Shown here piece by piece: positions 50,137 through 62,306 of a stretch of DNA of 64,000 nt. Below the pieces are notes generated by a model. That model saw only the letters and a program-made list of their open reading frames with translations, did no database searches and was not told the origin of the DNA. Position numbers and translations under genes: made by a program. The first letter of the stretch is position 1, and each line of letters begins with the position of its first letter. Origin of the DNA: Epiperipatus broadwayi (lineage: Eukaryota; Onychophora; Udeonychophora; Euonychophora; Peripatidae); NCBI GenBank assembly GCA_028023455.1, contig JAQFVV010006246.1, positions 2,347,501 through 2,411,500 of the forward strand, given 5' to 3'.

Positions 50137-50190
50137 TAGTATTTTTTTAGTGAGATAAACATGTTTTGACTGTTATTTAAACACCCACAA
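50107..50190. repeat. 41-bp duplication of the LTR end of element I
   Basis: TAGTGAGATAAACATGTTTT occurs at 50107 and again at 50148, so the last ~30 bp of the LTR is copied just inside the interior. The second copy continues into TTTAAACACCCACAAACACC. Confidence 0.9.
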
Positions 50191-51104
50191 ACACCTGATA
50201 GTATTTAGTTTGTTTAATTACCCATTTCCTGTAGTTCAATATTGTGATTTATATTTTAAGATATTATTATATGTATTTTGTTTGGCTCGGGCATTTAGAC
50301 AGTCACTTGGAGATTTCAGTTTAATATAGTACAACACGAGCAATATATATGTAAACTTTTGTCAGCTCTGGTCATGTTATAAAAATATATGTGCACTAAT
50401 TACTGTACTAAATATAATTTTAAAAAAAATAGTGCAACATATATAGTTTTGTAGCGAATAAGATTTGTAAAAATAAAATGAATGATTGTCTAATTGAACG
50501 TCTGGAGTCAAACGAAATAATTCAGTTAAATATCCTGGGGGAGGCTAATGATATAGATGTCGCCACAGATGGTATTGCACCTTGAAATAACAATGATGAA
50601 CTGATTTGTTCATGCCTGTAAAGCTGTATAAAAAATTTTGGATTTGGTCATTTTATGTATATATATGTAAACAAGTTTCTGTAAAAATAATAATAATATT
50701 TTGTAAATCTATCTATCTGATATCATTGACACAAGGGGAAATGACAGTGAGATTCCCATTGCAATACCTGAGTCTAGAAAATAATTAAATAGTACACCGC
50801 CAAACAGTTGAGCAAGCAGCAGAAGAAATCTGAATAATAAAATAATAATATTTTGTTTCATGTTTCCAAAATAACAAAGAAGCAGTATAATGAAATCAGT
50901 ACAGGACAAAAGAAGGATGCACAGAAAGGCCAGAGACCAAGTGGAAGACAGCCAGTCGCCATTGTTTGATAAAGAAAAAAAGTTTAGTTGAAAGAACTTT
51001 AAAAATAGAATTTCTTAATAAATAATAATAACTGAAGATTTGTGATCCAGAATTGCCACTTCTAGCGAGGAATTATAATAACATTTCAGAATAATAAAAC
51101 CAAA

Positions 51105-52060
51105 ATGGAAGAGCTAGAACAAAAAGGTACAGGCACATCCAGAGTGCCAAAATTTCCAACACCAGTAGCAGAAATAAGCCAGCAAATGACAAATACAGAC
51201 TTTCAATATTAAATATATAGAAGAACTCTTCAGACGACAAGCTGAAGAAGCCAGAATCAGGCATGAAGAAGACCGAGAAGAAAAGCGAGAAATGAGAGAA
51301 CTGATCGTATTCCTACTTAATGAAGTCAAAGAACTCTATGAGAAACAGGGAGTGCTCCAACAAAAACTCAATGAGAAACATGAAATAGAAGAGAGGCTCA
51401 CTCCAAAATTAAATTTGGAAACTTTAGTTTTAAAAACAGAAGATAATAAAAAAGAGACAGAAGAAGAGAGTAATCAGAACAAAACCACGAACAGTCTTGT
51501 ACCAGTCAACGAAGAGAAAAATACTAAAAGCCCTGAGATCACCAATATCAGTAGAACCACGACGCCTGACCCAAGCATTCAAACCCAGTTGGCCAAGATC
51601 ATCCACATCAAGATATTCTGAGGGGAAATTGGGGAAAACCCTCATTTGCACATAGATAGCTTGAAAGATTTCTTCACATTCTCTGAGACATAGTGAAAAG
51701 AACAAATTGCTATCACCACCCACCATTTACACAGCTACGTGAAGGACTGGTGGAGCATCATAAAAGAAAAACCTGGAGACTTCACTGAGTATAGCAAGGC
51801 CTTACTGAGACACTACTGGAGCGAGGAATGCCAGAGTGGCATCTTCAATACCATCTCTTGAGAAAAATATGGGAGCATCAAAGAAACACATACACAATTC
51901 TATATCCGGCAGGTTAATCATCTGAGATCGCTCACCACCTTCTCATTCTCTGATCCGCACATTATCTGCACCATCCAGCAGAACATGTCTCTGTCGATCC
52001 AACAACTGATGGCCAGAAACAGAATTAAAGACACAGAGGAGAGGCAGAATTTCTGACTAT
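51105..52060 (+). pseudogene. gag: Gag of element I, broken
   Basis: From the ATG at 51105, a short N-terminal segment is followed (after a stop and frame change near 51208) by a charged coiled-coil-like stretch, QAEEARIRHEEDREEKREMR, and a hydrophilic Thr/Glu/Asn-rich linker to about 51620. Then, in another frame, comes a retrotransposon Gag core with HSYVKDWWSII (about 51732-51765), LRHYWSEECQSGIF (about 51810-51850) and FYIRQVNHLRSL (about 51900-51935). WW and YWSEE match element E's Gag. No zinc knuckle or protease is found before 52560. Several stops. Confidence 0.75.
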
Positions 52061-52561
52061 ATTGGACTTAAGTCCTTGGGCCAAAGAACTGCCAGATAAG
52101 GAAAAGAGATTGCACCACCCAAGAGGACATTTTCCGAGTATGAGAGATCGGTGCTACCCACCTGACCCAGGAGAATAAAAAAATATATATAAGTAAAAAA
52201 AAGCCACAAAAACAAAAAAGGGACTCGAACTTGGACACTCTTGCATAATTTTTGACCCACAATAACTTGAATGTGGACATTTATCTATGCCTGAATTTGG
52301 ACACTTTCGTATAGACTTTTAAAATTTTTTTTATATATATTTCTAATTTGAATTTGAACAGTCAAAAAAAAATGTGTCAAAATATATATACATTTTGCTA
52401 GTAAAAAAATGTTGAATAATGTTAAAATATGATTCAGGTATATCATTAAATCTCATTGCCCCTTGTCAAACTTTTTTTGTGTGTGCTGATATTCAAAAAT
52501 ACTAGTAAACACTGGGTGTAAAAACTTTTTTTTTTTAATTTTTTTACATCCTAAAGGAATG
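52061..52561. other. 3' non-coding interior of element I
   Basis: A+T-rich, no pol domain on either strand. It ends in poly(T) tracts and CCTAAAGGAATG before the second LTR. Confidence 0.55.
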
Positions 52562-55093
52562 TGAAACAGTAAGATATGCCCTACCAATCTTAGTTTCACC
52601 TTGCCTTCCTGTTTCCTACCCTCACGCCTTATTTAAAACCCTAATTTCATCATATTGTGTGTGCACTGGGTGTATTTGACAAAATCCCGCCTAAATTTAT
52701 ATGTATAATGGGGCGCCCGGGGTTTTATAATAATTAAAATTGTTTTTAAACGGTTTTATTTTCAAACTGTCGAGTATATATTATGTATATATGCTTGTAT
52801 AGTAAAGTAGGTCACATATTCTCATCTACACACATACTGCGATAACATTTAAAATTTATGAAAATATTTTATTTAAAAGTTGTTGTTTTGAATCGATTTA
52901 TTTTGTGATGTTATTTCGCTATAATTATTTGCATTTAATAAAATAATATCACTAATAAATATATTCTAGAAATTAAATTCAAAAGAGAGTTTTATAAAAT
53001 AAAATGTTATTCAAAAACATGCCATTTTCTTTAAATCAGTGAGGGTAAGAAAGAACAATAGTGGCTAATTTTAACCATATTAGCACCAGTTTTACTAGTA
53101 GATTTGATAAGATTAAAACAGTGTTTATGAACAGATTTTAATTAGAAAATGCAGTCCGTGTTTTCAAATATATTAATAACCTAACGAATGGATTTTATCA
53201 CCACAGGGTTAGATTGTAATCAGAGAGAGCATATAAATAGGGCTGATTGATTGTTATTAATTATTAGAGAGAGCTATTAATTAACCTACCTGATTGTGAC
53301 AGCAGAAGTTATATTTTCTGTAATTTTGAAACTATTTTCTATTAGCTTTTATTTGCATTATCGAACTGACCGGCTTGTTGGTTAGTTTAGAACCAATTTT
53401 AAAATTGTTTAACCTTAGAATGTCTGGGTAATGGGGCAGTAGGCTGTTTTTTCCTCGGAATACTGTGCCTCAGTCATCCGTCATTCAAAATCTGATGTCC
53501 TGTCACCGTATCATCCAGCCCTACTGATCCAGCCCAAAGAAATGCTACTCCTGAAGTCTACTAACTGCTGCTGGGGAACAGTATACCAAAGAAACTCATA
53601 ATTACTTAAGAACTTTGCTACTAATTTGGAAATGCCCACGGATGAATTGGAAATAACAAGGTAATTAAAATCAACCTGAGATCTCAGAAACTTCCAAGCT
53701 ATATAGCTAATAATTTTTGTATATTCTTTAAATGTATCCATTCAAGTGTTTTCTTATTAATGCATGCTGAATTTGTGCTTGGGTTGATTTTCTATTATGT
53801 TTATAATGTCTTATTTAAATGTATTATAATGAAATATATAATTAATTTCTTTAGACAAATGCGAGTTACGTAGGGAAGTTAAATAATGCATGGTTGCCAT
53901 CTTAGTTTATAAACCGCAAACATGCATTTCCCCCCTCCCATCTCTTAAATATGTTTTAAAGTACTTTGCGTATAATAAGTTTGTTAATAAGTATAACTTT
54001 GTTAGAATAAATATCAATTTATATTAAGTTTGTTGAGAGTCTGCTGGCCATTAAAATATGAAAGTTAAGAGCAAGCTATTTCTGTTCCTTAATAAATTGC
54101 CCTATATTTTATTAAGTCTTTTAAAATTAAACTGTGTTGCTAGTAAATATGCATGGGTGCTGGAATCCTACTTTTGGCAAAGGTCATCATCGTTTAAATC
54201 TGTTCCACCTTATTTTACTCTGCGGTTCCCAGTACAGTGCTACAATGGCACCTGGGAATTATTTCGCGTACGTCCCCCCAGTTACGAAGCTCCTGGGTGC
54301 GGGCCAGGCTTGAGCTGTGAGTGGGCTAGAGATGTCCCAAATAAAAGGCGAAATGCCTATCCAATGCCATGACCTTTTTCTTCATAAAGTTGCATACTCA
54401 TAAACTGCACCATTCCTCGGCATATATTCACTGGCACCACCGTATATTTCCCTTATTAATTATTAAAAGAATTCTATTTAAATGAATTTCAAATCCGTTC
54501 AGTATAGCTCGATCTTATAATCTATTTAATCACTTCACGAGCGACTCTCGCTCTCCATTTAAGTTTCCAATTATAATTGTGTTAGAATATTTCAAACTCT
54601 GTTAGATTTTACGTGACTCGCATATGCCTACCGTGTCACTATATTTTAGACACGTTATCTAAACGAACCCAAGTACGAGGTATCAGCCATCTTGTTGTTC
54701 ATTATATAGCTTTCCAATTTATATCGCTAAACTATTTTTTATCAAATTATTAAAATCTGATTTATAAATTTATTTCTTTTTTTTATTTATTTGGGATGCA
54801 ATCTAAATTACATAGCACATTAAACTTATCTTTGGCACATCTATAAGTTATTGTTAATTTAACCTAGGGCTATTTTAGATTTAGAGTCTTTTGTTTTCTC
54901 TCTGATCACTGGCACCGGCATGAAATTATACTATTAGTAGCATCAAATGTGTTATCACATAGAGGGCGTTGTGGAGTTTGGACTTTGGATTTGAACTTGG
55001 GATTTCTGGGAGGTAACTCCTAGTGTTGAGTTCTATGTCATGGGTTTAAATTCTGCAGTGTGTTAGCAAAATAGACATGTTTTAACTGTTACA
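52562..55093 (+). repeat. Downstream 2.5-kb direct repeat (3' LTR) of element I
   Basis: Counterpart of 47625-50136. It has kept more CpG sites in several blocks, for example ATTTCGCGTACGTCCC (54261) where the other copy has ATTTTGTGTATGTCCC. It ends TTTTAACTGTTACA, followed by about 20 bp of (AT)n. Confidence 0.88.
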
Positions 55094-55589
55094 ATATATA
55101 TATATATATATATGACTGCAGAAAGGAGTTTGCTATTAACTGAAAGGAGACCCTTTGATTCTTCTTGGAGGCCTTAAAGAAACTGAGCAAGGCTAATTCC
55201 TAAAGTCCATTCCATATGTTCTTGTCATTGCAGCTGTTATTACTATGTGATTATTCATATAGTATACGAACATGGATGGGCTGCTCACCAACATGCATTA
55301 GCCAGTGTGATGGATTTATTGGCTCTTTACCTCTGAGTTTAAGATCAAGAAACACCATGGTCTTTCTTCTCAGTGCCTGATAAGGCAGAATAAATGTTTG
55401 TGTAAATGATAAATATTTTTCCAATACATATATACAATTATGGCAGACAAAAATAAATCATGGCCCTTATTCCCAGGGGGCTGTAGCATCACCAACCAAG
55501 GCAGCAGTTGGTGGCTGAAGGCAGAGAGTACTAAGAATCCCCTGATTGTGGACCCAGGCTGCCATTTGATGATGACTTTTTATTAAGGT
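55094..55589. other. Sequence between element I and the RTE-type LINE
   Basis: More complex than average. The part from about 55440 may be the 5' region of the LINE. No separate gene recognised. Confidence 0.35.
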
Positions 55590-56390
55590 ATTTACAACTG
55601 CATATCACTTTCAAGTGAAGGAAAATTGCAAGAATTAGAAGAAGAATTGTCTTTTATTAAATGGGACATTATTGGACTGTGTGAAGTTAGAAGAAAATGT
55701 GAACAGACAATTGATTTAAAAAGTGGGCATGTATTCTATTATAAAGGTACAAATATTGGAAATACAAGTGGAGTAGGATTCATTATAAATAAAAAGTGGA
55801 AGAATAACATTGTGGAGATTGATGGTGTATCGGACAGAGTGGCAATATTAGTTATACAACTTAATAGCAGATACCAAATACAGATAATTCAAGTTTATGC
55901 CCCAACAAATTCTCATAGTGATGAAGTAGTAGGAGATTTTTATATGGATATACAAAAGGCTTTTGATCAGAGTAAACAGCATTTTAAAGTTGTTACAGGG
56001 AGACTTTAATGCTAGAATTGGTAAACAAATGAAAGATGAAAGTACTGTAGGTAATTTTGGTTATGGTAATAGAAATGAGAGAAAACATAAACTTGTGGAG
56101 TTTGCAGAAAAAGAAAAACTTTGTAGTATGAATCCTTTTTTTTGTGAAAAATGTTAAAAGGAAATGGACATGGAAGCATCCAAATGAAGGTACAGAAGAA
56201 TTGGATTATATTTTGACTAACAGAAAATATATATTTCAAGATTGTAATGTTCTTAATAAATTTAACACAGGAAGTGGTCATCGATTAGTAAGATGTAAGA
56301 TATGTGTTAATGCAAACCTAGAGAGACAAAAATTATTAAGGAAAACAATATTTACAGTTGATATTCCTAATCTTCAGAAACATTCTAATT
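55590..56390 (+). pseudogene. Endonuclease domain of an RTE-type LINE
   Basis: An apurinic/apyrimidinic-type endonuclease, which nicks target DNA for reverse transcription. Seen in order: ISLSSEGKLQELEEEL, IKWDIIGLCEVRRK (about 55653-55694), GVGFIINKKW, RVAILVIQLN, IQVYAPTNSH (about 55887-55916), a GDFNARIGK motif (about 56000-56025) reached by a frameshift, then LDYILTNRKY and SGHRLVRCKI (about 56200-56310). The first part is one continuous frame of about 140 codons. Two frameshifts follow. The motifs match the RTE-like LINEs often mis-annotated as craniofacial development protein 2-like. Confidence 0.88.
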
Positions 56391-56399
56391 AATTTAAAT

Positions 56400-57480
56400 T
56401 AGAACTTACAAATCGCTTTCAAGTATTAGTAGATTTTGAACATGATTCAGATTTCAATAAAATTAATATGAAAATAACTGATACACTTTTAAAAATGGCA
56501 ACAAAGATAGCTGGTAGAAAAAAGCAGCAGTTGACCAATAAAATTTCTACTGAGACTACATAATTTATGAAGAAAAGAGGGAATATGAAGATATATAAAA
56601 ATGATGCATTAAAAAGGATTGAATATCTTGAATTTTGTAAAATGATGTGGAAACGAGTTGAAAATGATATAAGAAAGTATAACTGTGAACAAGCAAGGAA
56701 AACTGTAGAAGAAAGTAAAAGTCTCAAGAATGTAAAGCAACATTTTTGCATTGGTAGGAAATTTACATCTGCAATAAATAAAAAAAGATGGAACTATTAC
56801 TAAAAAGAGAGATGACATCGTAAAATGGGTGGAAGTCTTTTATCAAGAATTATATAATAATAAAGAACAAATACCTATATCTATTACATCTTCCGACTTT
56901 CCCAGAATTTTAAATGAAGAAGTGAGACATGCAATTAAATGTATGAAGAAAGGAAAGGCTCCAGGTAATGATGGAATTATAATTGATATATTAAAAGAAA
57001 CAGGGGAAGAAATAGAATATTTTTAGCAATGTTTTTTACCAAATGTCTAAATGATGAAGATGTACCAGATGATTGGAAGAATGCAGTAATAATATTAATG
57101 TTTAAAAAAGGTGATAAAGAAGATATTAGAAATTACAGAACTTTTAGTCTTTTATCAGTTTTATATAAAATTTTTACCATGATAATTACAACTTTCTACA
57201 GAGAACATTGGATTTCCACCAACCAAGAGAACAAGCTGGATTTAAATGTGGTTTTAGTACAGTAGATCATATCCAGGTATTGAGAGAAATTATAGAAAGG
57301 ACAAATGAATATGAGTTGCCATTATGTATTGGATTTGTAGATTATAAAAAGGCATTTGATTCTATAAATATTTTTTCAGTGATTAAAGCATTGGATTATC
57401 AATGTATAGGTCCCGGATATTGTCATACTTTAGAGCATATTTATAAAAATGCAACATCAACAAATTTAGGTACTCCTCTT
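56400..57480 (+). pseudogene. Reverse transcriptase of the RTE-type LINE, truncated
   Basis: After a connecting region, the RT shows KKGKAPGNDGI (about 56950-56982), PDDWKNAVIILMFKKGDKED (about 57066-57125), NYRTFSLLSVLYKIF, EQAGFKCGFSTVDHIQ (about 57228-57275) and GFVDYKKAFDSI (catalytic D, about 57328-57364), then a LEHIYKNATSTN block (about 57430-57465). The family then loses homology before the catalytic FADD box, so the RT is 3'-truncated near 57470. Stops near 57026 and frame changes add further damage. Confidence 0.87.
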
Positions 57481-59136
57481 TACTTTACTAAACTCAGGCC
57501 CTATTTATATGATTTCTGTTTATCCAAGAAATGCTTTCATGCTCCAATACCTGAGACTGTAAGAAATGCTGCTACAGAAGTTTTTAAATGAGGAATTCAC
57601 CTTTTGTTCTGAAGAAAGTACAAAATAATGCAATTGGGTTGGCATGTTCATGCATTCAAGGATACAACAATGTAAAGGAAATTTTATATTCACTATCTGA
57701 CCCAATAATTTTATGATTCAGATAACATTAATACAATAAAGATGTATTCAATTTAGACAGATTTTATGTGTAAGCTAATATCTCAAATAAGGCCTTTATA
57801 TTAACCAATATGCAGTGAAGACGTTTCTTTAATAATGAGAAAAGAGAAATATTAAAAAATTAACAATTACTTTGTTACAATATAAAATAAAGGATAAAAA
57901 CGAGTAATAACAATAAGGAAAAAAGAGTAAAACATCTAATAAATATTACTATTTGTTTTCTAGATTTAATTTGAACTTGGAGTCGGGATATGAAAAGTGT
58001 ATCATACAGTGTTGTGAAAATGCTAACATAAAATAGGAAAATGTTATTTATTATTTCGAAATAATCCTCAATTTAAATACTGGAAGGTAATAATTATCAT
58101 CATAATAAAAAAATGTTTATAATTATCCTTAATTAGTTTATTTCACTATTTAGTTATTTATTAATCATTCATAATAATGTTGAAGTTTTCACTCTTTTAA
58201 GAGAAGCTAATACAAAACATTGTTTAGATGATATTTGCATATTGCGCTTATTTATTTTGCCTCAGAATTCTTTACTGGATTCAATTGCAGGCTTCAATGT
58301 TAGAAGTGTTACTCTACTAACAGAAGATAACTAGATTATTAGGTTGCCTCGTTGCATACTATATAATAGTGAAAATCAATACTAACAGGTAAAAAATATC
58401 CTTTACTCATTTACTCATCTACATAAAGATGATTAACTCCATTTAACTTTGAGGTTGAAACCTAGAAATTCATAAAACATAATATTTGCAATATAGCAGT
58501 TTTATGTAAGTTTAATAGTTTCTTACATTTATACAACCTAAACCTAAAGTAAATTCCATTAATCTGTTTCAATCTCAACAATAATAATATTAAATAAAAC
58601 TATTTCCTGTATTTCAGCATAGTAATATCTGAGAAAACTATTGTATGAACAACAACTATAATATTAACTAAGAAATAACCAATTTTATAAAAATGCATTA
58701 AATAATACTCCAACAGTTGTGATGATTTAAAATTTATCACACCAAAATATTAATACTTCGAAAATATTTCTGAGTTCTTGGGAATTTCCAAGCACTTTTA
58801 AAATAACAGCATCACAGATGATATAATGCACCGATCAGTTTTGTCTGTTCATATAACAAGATCTAGCATCTAGGCAAAAGTATCTTGAGTCCAATCATGC
58901 GCAAGATACATAAGTCAGGAACACTCATGAACTTTGCCCTATTTGCCAGATCTACCTATTTATGACGAATAATCCCGATGATACCGATCTACTTTATCTC
59001 TCTCCGCCAGCATCACAAAGTGGAGACACAAAAATACTCTAATTTGAAATCATATAATGAAACATTTTAATATAACTTATAAGTTTGACTCATTTAAAGA
59101 TGTGACCTTTCACATTGATTATATATATATATATTG
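57481..59136. other. No gene recognised
   Basis: A+T-rich. The 57480-57600 part may be unrelated insertion or decayed LINE. (AT)n before 59137 marks the next element. Confidence 0.35.
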
Positions 59137-60021
59137 TAACGGAAACACGACAATCGAAAGCTTAACTTTCCTTTTATTTATATATAATGGGGAATTCTTA
59201 AAATTCAAGATCGTCCACTTTCCTTCACCGCAAGCAGAGAGAACATACAGACATAAACAAGTCTATATCTGTACTTGACCAAACCTGTAACTATAAGGGT
59301 ATAGCCCCAGGTTATCTTTCCCGGTCAACTATCTCTCGACTGCTGTAAGATTTAACAGAGTTACATATAGAACACTATTAAAAACATCTGCTTGGAAAGC
59401 CATTCAAAAATGCTTTATAAAATTACATATTTCTCATAAACATGAATATGGGAGGCTATTTAAACATGATATTGACTATATTCTGAGCTATACAATCAAT
59501 TACTGTGATAAATATATTTGCTTAACTATAAAAAGTAGTGCCAATAAATTTTTTACAGTTTTAAACTTTCTACTTTAACTTTATACCACTAATTGCATAG
59601 GTAGGGTGATATAAAAAAATTCACTACTACAGGCATCACATTGAGAAAAACAAAAACAATTTAATAATACATCTACATATGGAATTATTTCAAGTTGATT
59701 AACAGAAAGACTCACTGAATATAACAATCTATATTATTAAAAGGGTGATCAAACTAATTGATATTTGTCATATTTCCAAATCACTTTTATTATCAATCCC
59801 TATAAGCATCAGCAAAGTTTGCTATTAAAATTATAAAGCCTGAATCACATGGATTTTATGCACTACTTTCTTCTTTCCAGAGAAAGAATACTTTTTTTAA
59901 AAAAGATCCATACAGAAACATCCACCTTCAGTTCACTACAACATATTCCAAGTTAAAATTCAGTAAAAATGCTTAAACTCTCAAAGTGAATGGCATACAG
60001 TATAAAAAATACACAAAACAA
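59137..60021 (-). repeat. Solo-LTR-like block between two (AT)n tracts
   Basis: It starts TGTAACGGAAACACG directly after (AT)n and ends CACAAAACA directly before (AT)n at 60022. The start resembles TGTAACGGAATTACA at 26299. TG...CA ends with A/T flanks fit a solo LTR about 885 bp long. Not verified by a second copy. Confidence 0.35.
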
Positions 60022-60035
60022 TATATATATATATT

Positions 60036-62300
60036 GTGGAGTTAGATGAGCAGATAAATTGAGTATCAAATTTTGACTCAACTTAGTAACTAATTTATTA
60101 ATATTAAATAAAACAGATAAAATCGACAATCATCATTTAAAACCCAAATCACATATCATAGAAATATAATATTAAGATGTAGATGAAAAAAAATCCTAAT
60201 TTTTTCTTTGAGTTACACATAATTACGTAGTTATATGCACATATATTATCAAAAAAATAAGAAGAGCATGAACTTTTTACCCTACAACTGCTCTTTTAAA
60301 ATCTTTAAATTGCTCAATTTATTATTGGCTGAGTGAATTCAAATGTAAAGTTTGATTAGTCAATTAAAAAACTCATCAGTAAAAATATATTCATCTTTTA
60401 ATGTTATATTTATTTTAGTTTCATTTGTAAAAAGTATATTAATAATTTTTTAGGTTATGAAAGTAAATGAAATGAAATGTTAATTATTTTATTTTGCATA
60501 GTAATGTTTAAGCTTTTAATATAAAATTTTATTATTCCACATACCCACATTTATATATGTATATGTGTGTGTGTATAGTAAGATCATAATTTATATTAAA
60601 CAATGCTACATATTAGATGTTTAAGATGTACTAAAATTTAAAATAAAACAACTTTGCTTTCTGGGATGTATGGTTTTCTTTTCCTTATCACATTATATTT
60701 GATTTTAAAAAAAATATCTGGACCTAAGTTTTCTTAAATAGTTCAAATAAGAAAATGTTTTAATTTGTTAGTACACTTATATTTCAATCTTCCAGCATAC
60801 TTTCCATGTGTAAAACTATAAAACTGAAGGCCCAAGGATTTAGCTTTATTGATGTTTACAAGATTGCTTTTTTCATTAAGAAGGCATTTGCATACAGAAC
60901 AATGTTATACAGGATTACATGTGTTGCTGATGGAAAAAGATCAGTGTACTAACAGCTCTTTTACTTCATTTTGCTTTTTTAATCATTCTAGGAAATAGCA
61001 GTTTTGCAAAACAGAATTCATAATACATGCAATAGCAATGTTTATTTCCTGTAAGCAATCGACAGCACTCTGTAATGATATTTGGTTGTGCAGTTTTAAC
61101 CAGCTTTTCAGAGCAGAGCTTCAATTAACTTTTTCTGCCAATGGTTTTGTTTAGCAATACAGCATGCCACTTTCTAATCTCTACTTTAGTTTTAAAATTT
61201 AATACACATAAAAAGAAATTGCAGTCAATTTTGTCTTATCATTATTTTTTTCCAACTAAATTCCCAGATAAATCTTAGTAAAATAAAATATCAAATATAT
61301 ATATATTCGAATATCTCACTTTGATAAGAGAAAACTGGTAATCAAAAAAATATTCTTCGATAATTTTACCCATTTTAATTAATTACATACACGACAATAA
61401 AAAGCAAACCTAATTTTCACTTTCTAACGTTTTTGACAAATAAGACAAAGTAAAATACTCCGATTTTTCATTTATTTGTGATAAAAAAAATATAAATAAA
61501 ATAAGGTATATGTAAAAATTGCAGAAAATTCTTGCACTGAATATTTTATTGCACATGAATAAATTGCACATACCATATATTATATCTACAAACATTTTTA
61601 GTCTGAATCTATGTTTATTTTAAAATATTTTTCTAGCTCATTAATAAATTAATATTTATAGAACTGATACTAAAGGTATTTGATCATCATCCCATATATA
61701 TACATTGTAACATTGAAAAATAAGTCGTATAAATTTAATTGAAATATAGAGTTCAAATATATATATATATAACAATAATAACTGACCATCTGCTGATGAT
61801 GATTAGCATTGAAGGTAATGTAAGTATAATCTTTCCAAAGTATTTTTAATTTATTAGTTTAGATTTAATTTAAAATTAATATTTTAGGCATAATTTTTTT
61901 TTAAAATACAAAGCTTAACCATCATTGTTGCATGTCTCTCAGTGGATTGCCTTTCTTATCATGATTAGTAATATATTAAAGCTTATGTATGGGATGAGTT
62001 TGAAAAACAAAAACAAATTAATAAAAATAATTTATTTATACATATGAAATTATTGCTTATACTTTTGCAATTACTACAAAATAAATACAATACAAAATAT
62101 TGAAAAGCATGAAAAAATGATTATAAATATTAAAAAAACAATGTAATAGATCTTAACCTGTATTTAGATCTTGGTCATTAAAAAAATGACAACTAACATT
62201 ATTAGTAACATCATCATAAAATTTAAAAAAATAAATATGTGATTACTCATTAACTTTAAAGAATAAACTGATTTTTTTTTTCATGTCAGAGAGGAAAGAA
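60036..62300. other. No gene recognised; start looks like another LTR-type boundary
   Basis: (AT)n followed by TGTGGAGTTAGATGAGC at 60036 is another TG boundary. The rest is A+T-rich, with (AT)n near 61290 and 61758. TGTTGCATGTC at 61928 resembles the LTR start of K (TGTTGCATCTC at 63817) and could be its 5' LTR; weak. Confidence 0.35.
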
Positions 62301-62306
62301 ATTAAA

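Larger units (their letters stand above)
47625..55093 (+). mobile_element. Large LTR-type element I with gag-only interior
   Basis: Two direct repeats of about 2.5 kb (47625-50136 and 52562-55093) start TGAAACAGTAAGATATG and end GTTACA. They flank an interior of about 2.4 kb that contains a degenerate gag and no RT, RNase H or integrase. (AT)n abuts the outer ends, allowing an ATATA target duplication. Clear PBS and PPT are not seen: the sequence before the second repeat is T-rich then CCTAAAGGAATG. The interpretation as LTRs is strong from structure, but not proven. Confidence 0.72.

Noticed and set aside
51073-51726. Minus-strand frames opposite the gag of element I
   Set aside because: They are shadows of the plus-strand Gag sequence, which has recognisable motifs.
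49137-54372. Paired frames of 96 and 104 codons in the two 2.5-kb repeats, which looked like a conserved small protein
   Set aside because: The differences between the copies nearly all change the amino acid, and many are CpG/TpG changes. There is no sign of purifying selection, so the similarity is explained by the LTR duplication.
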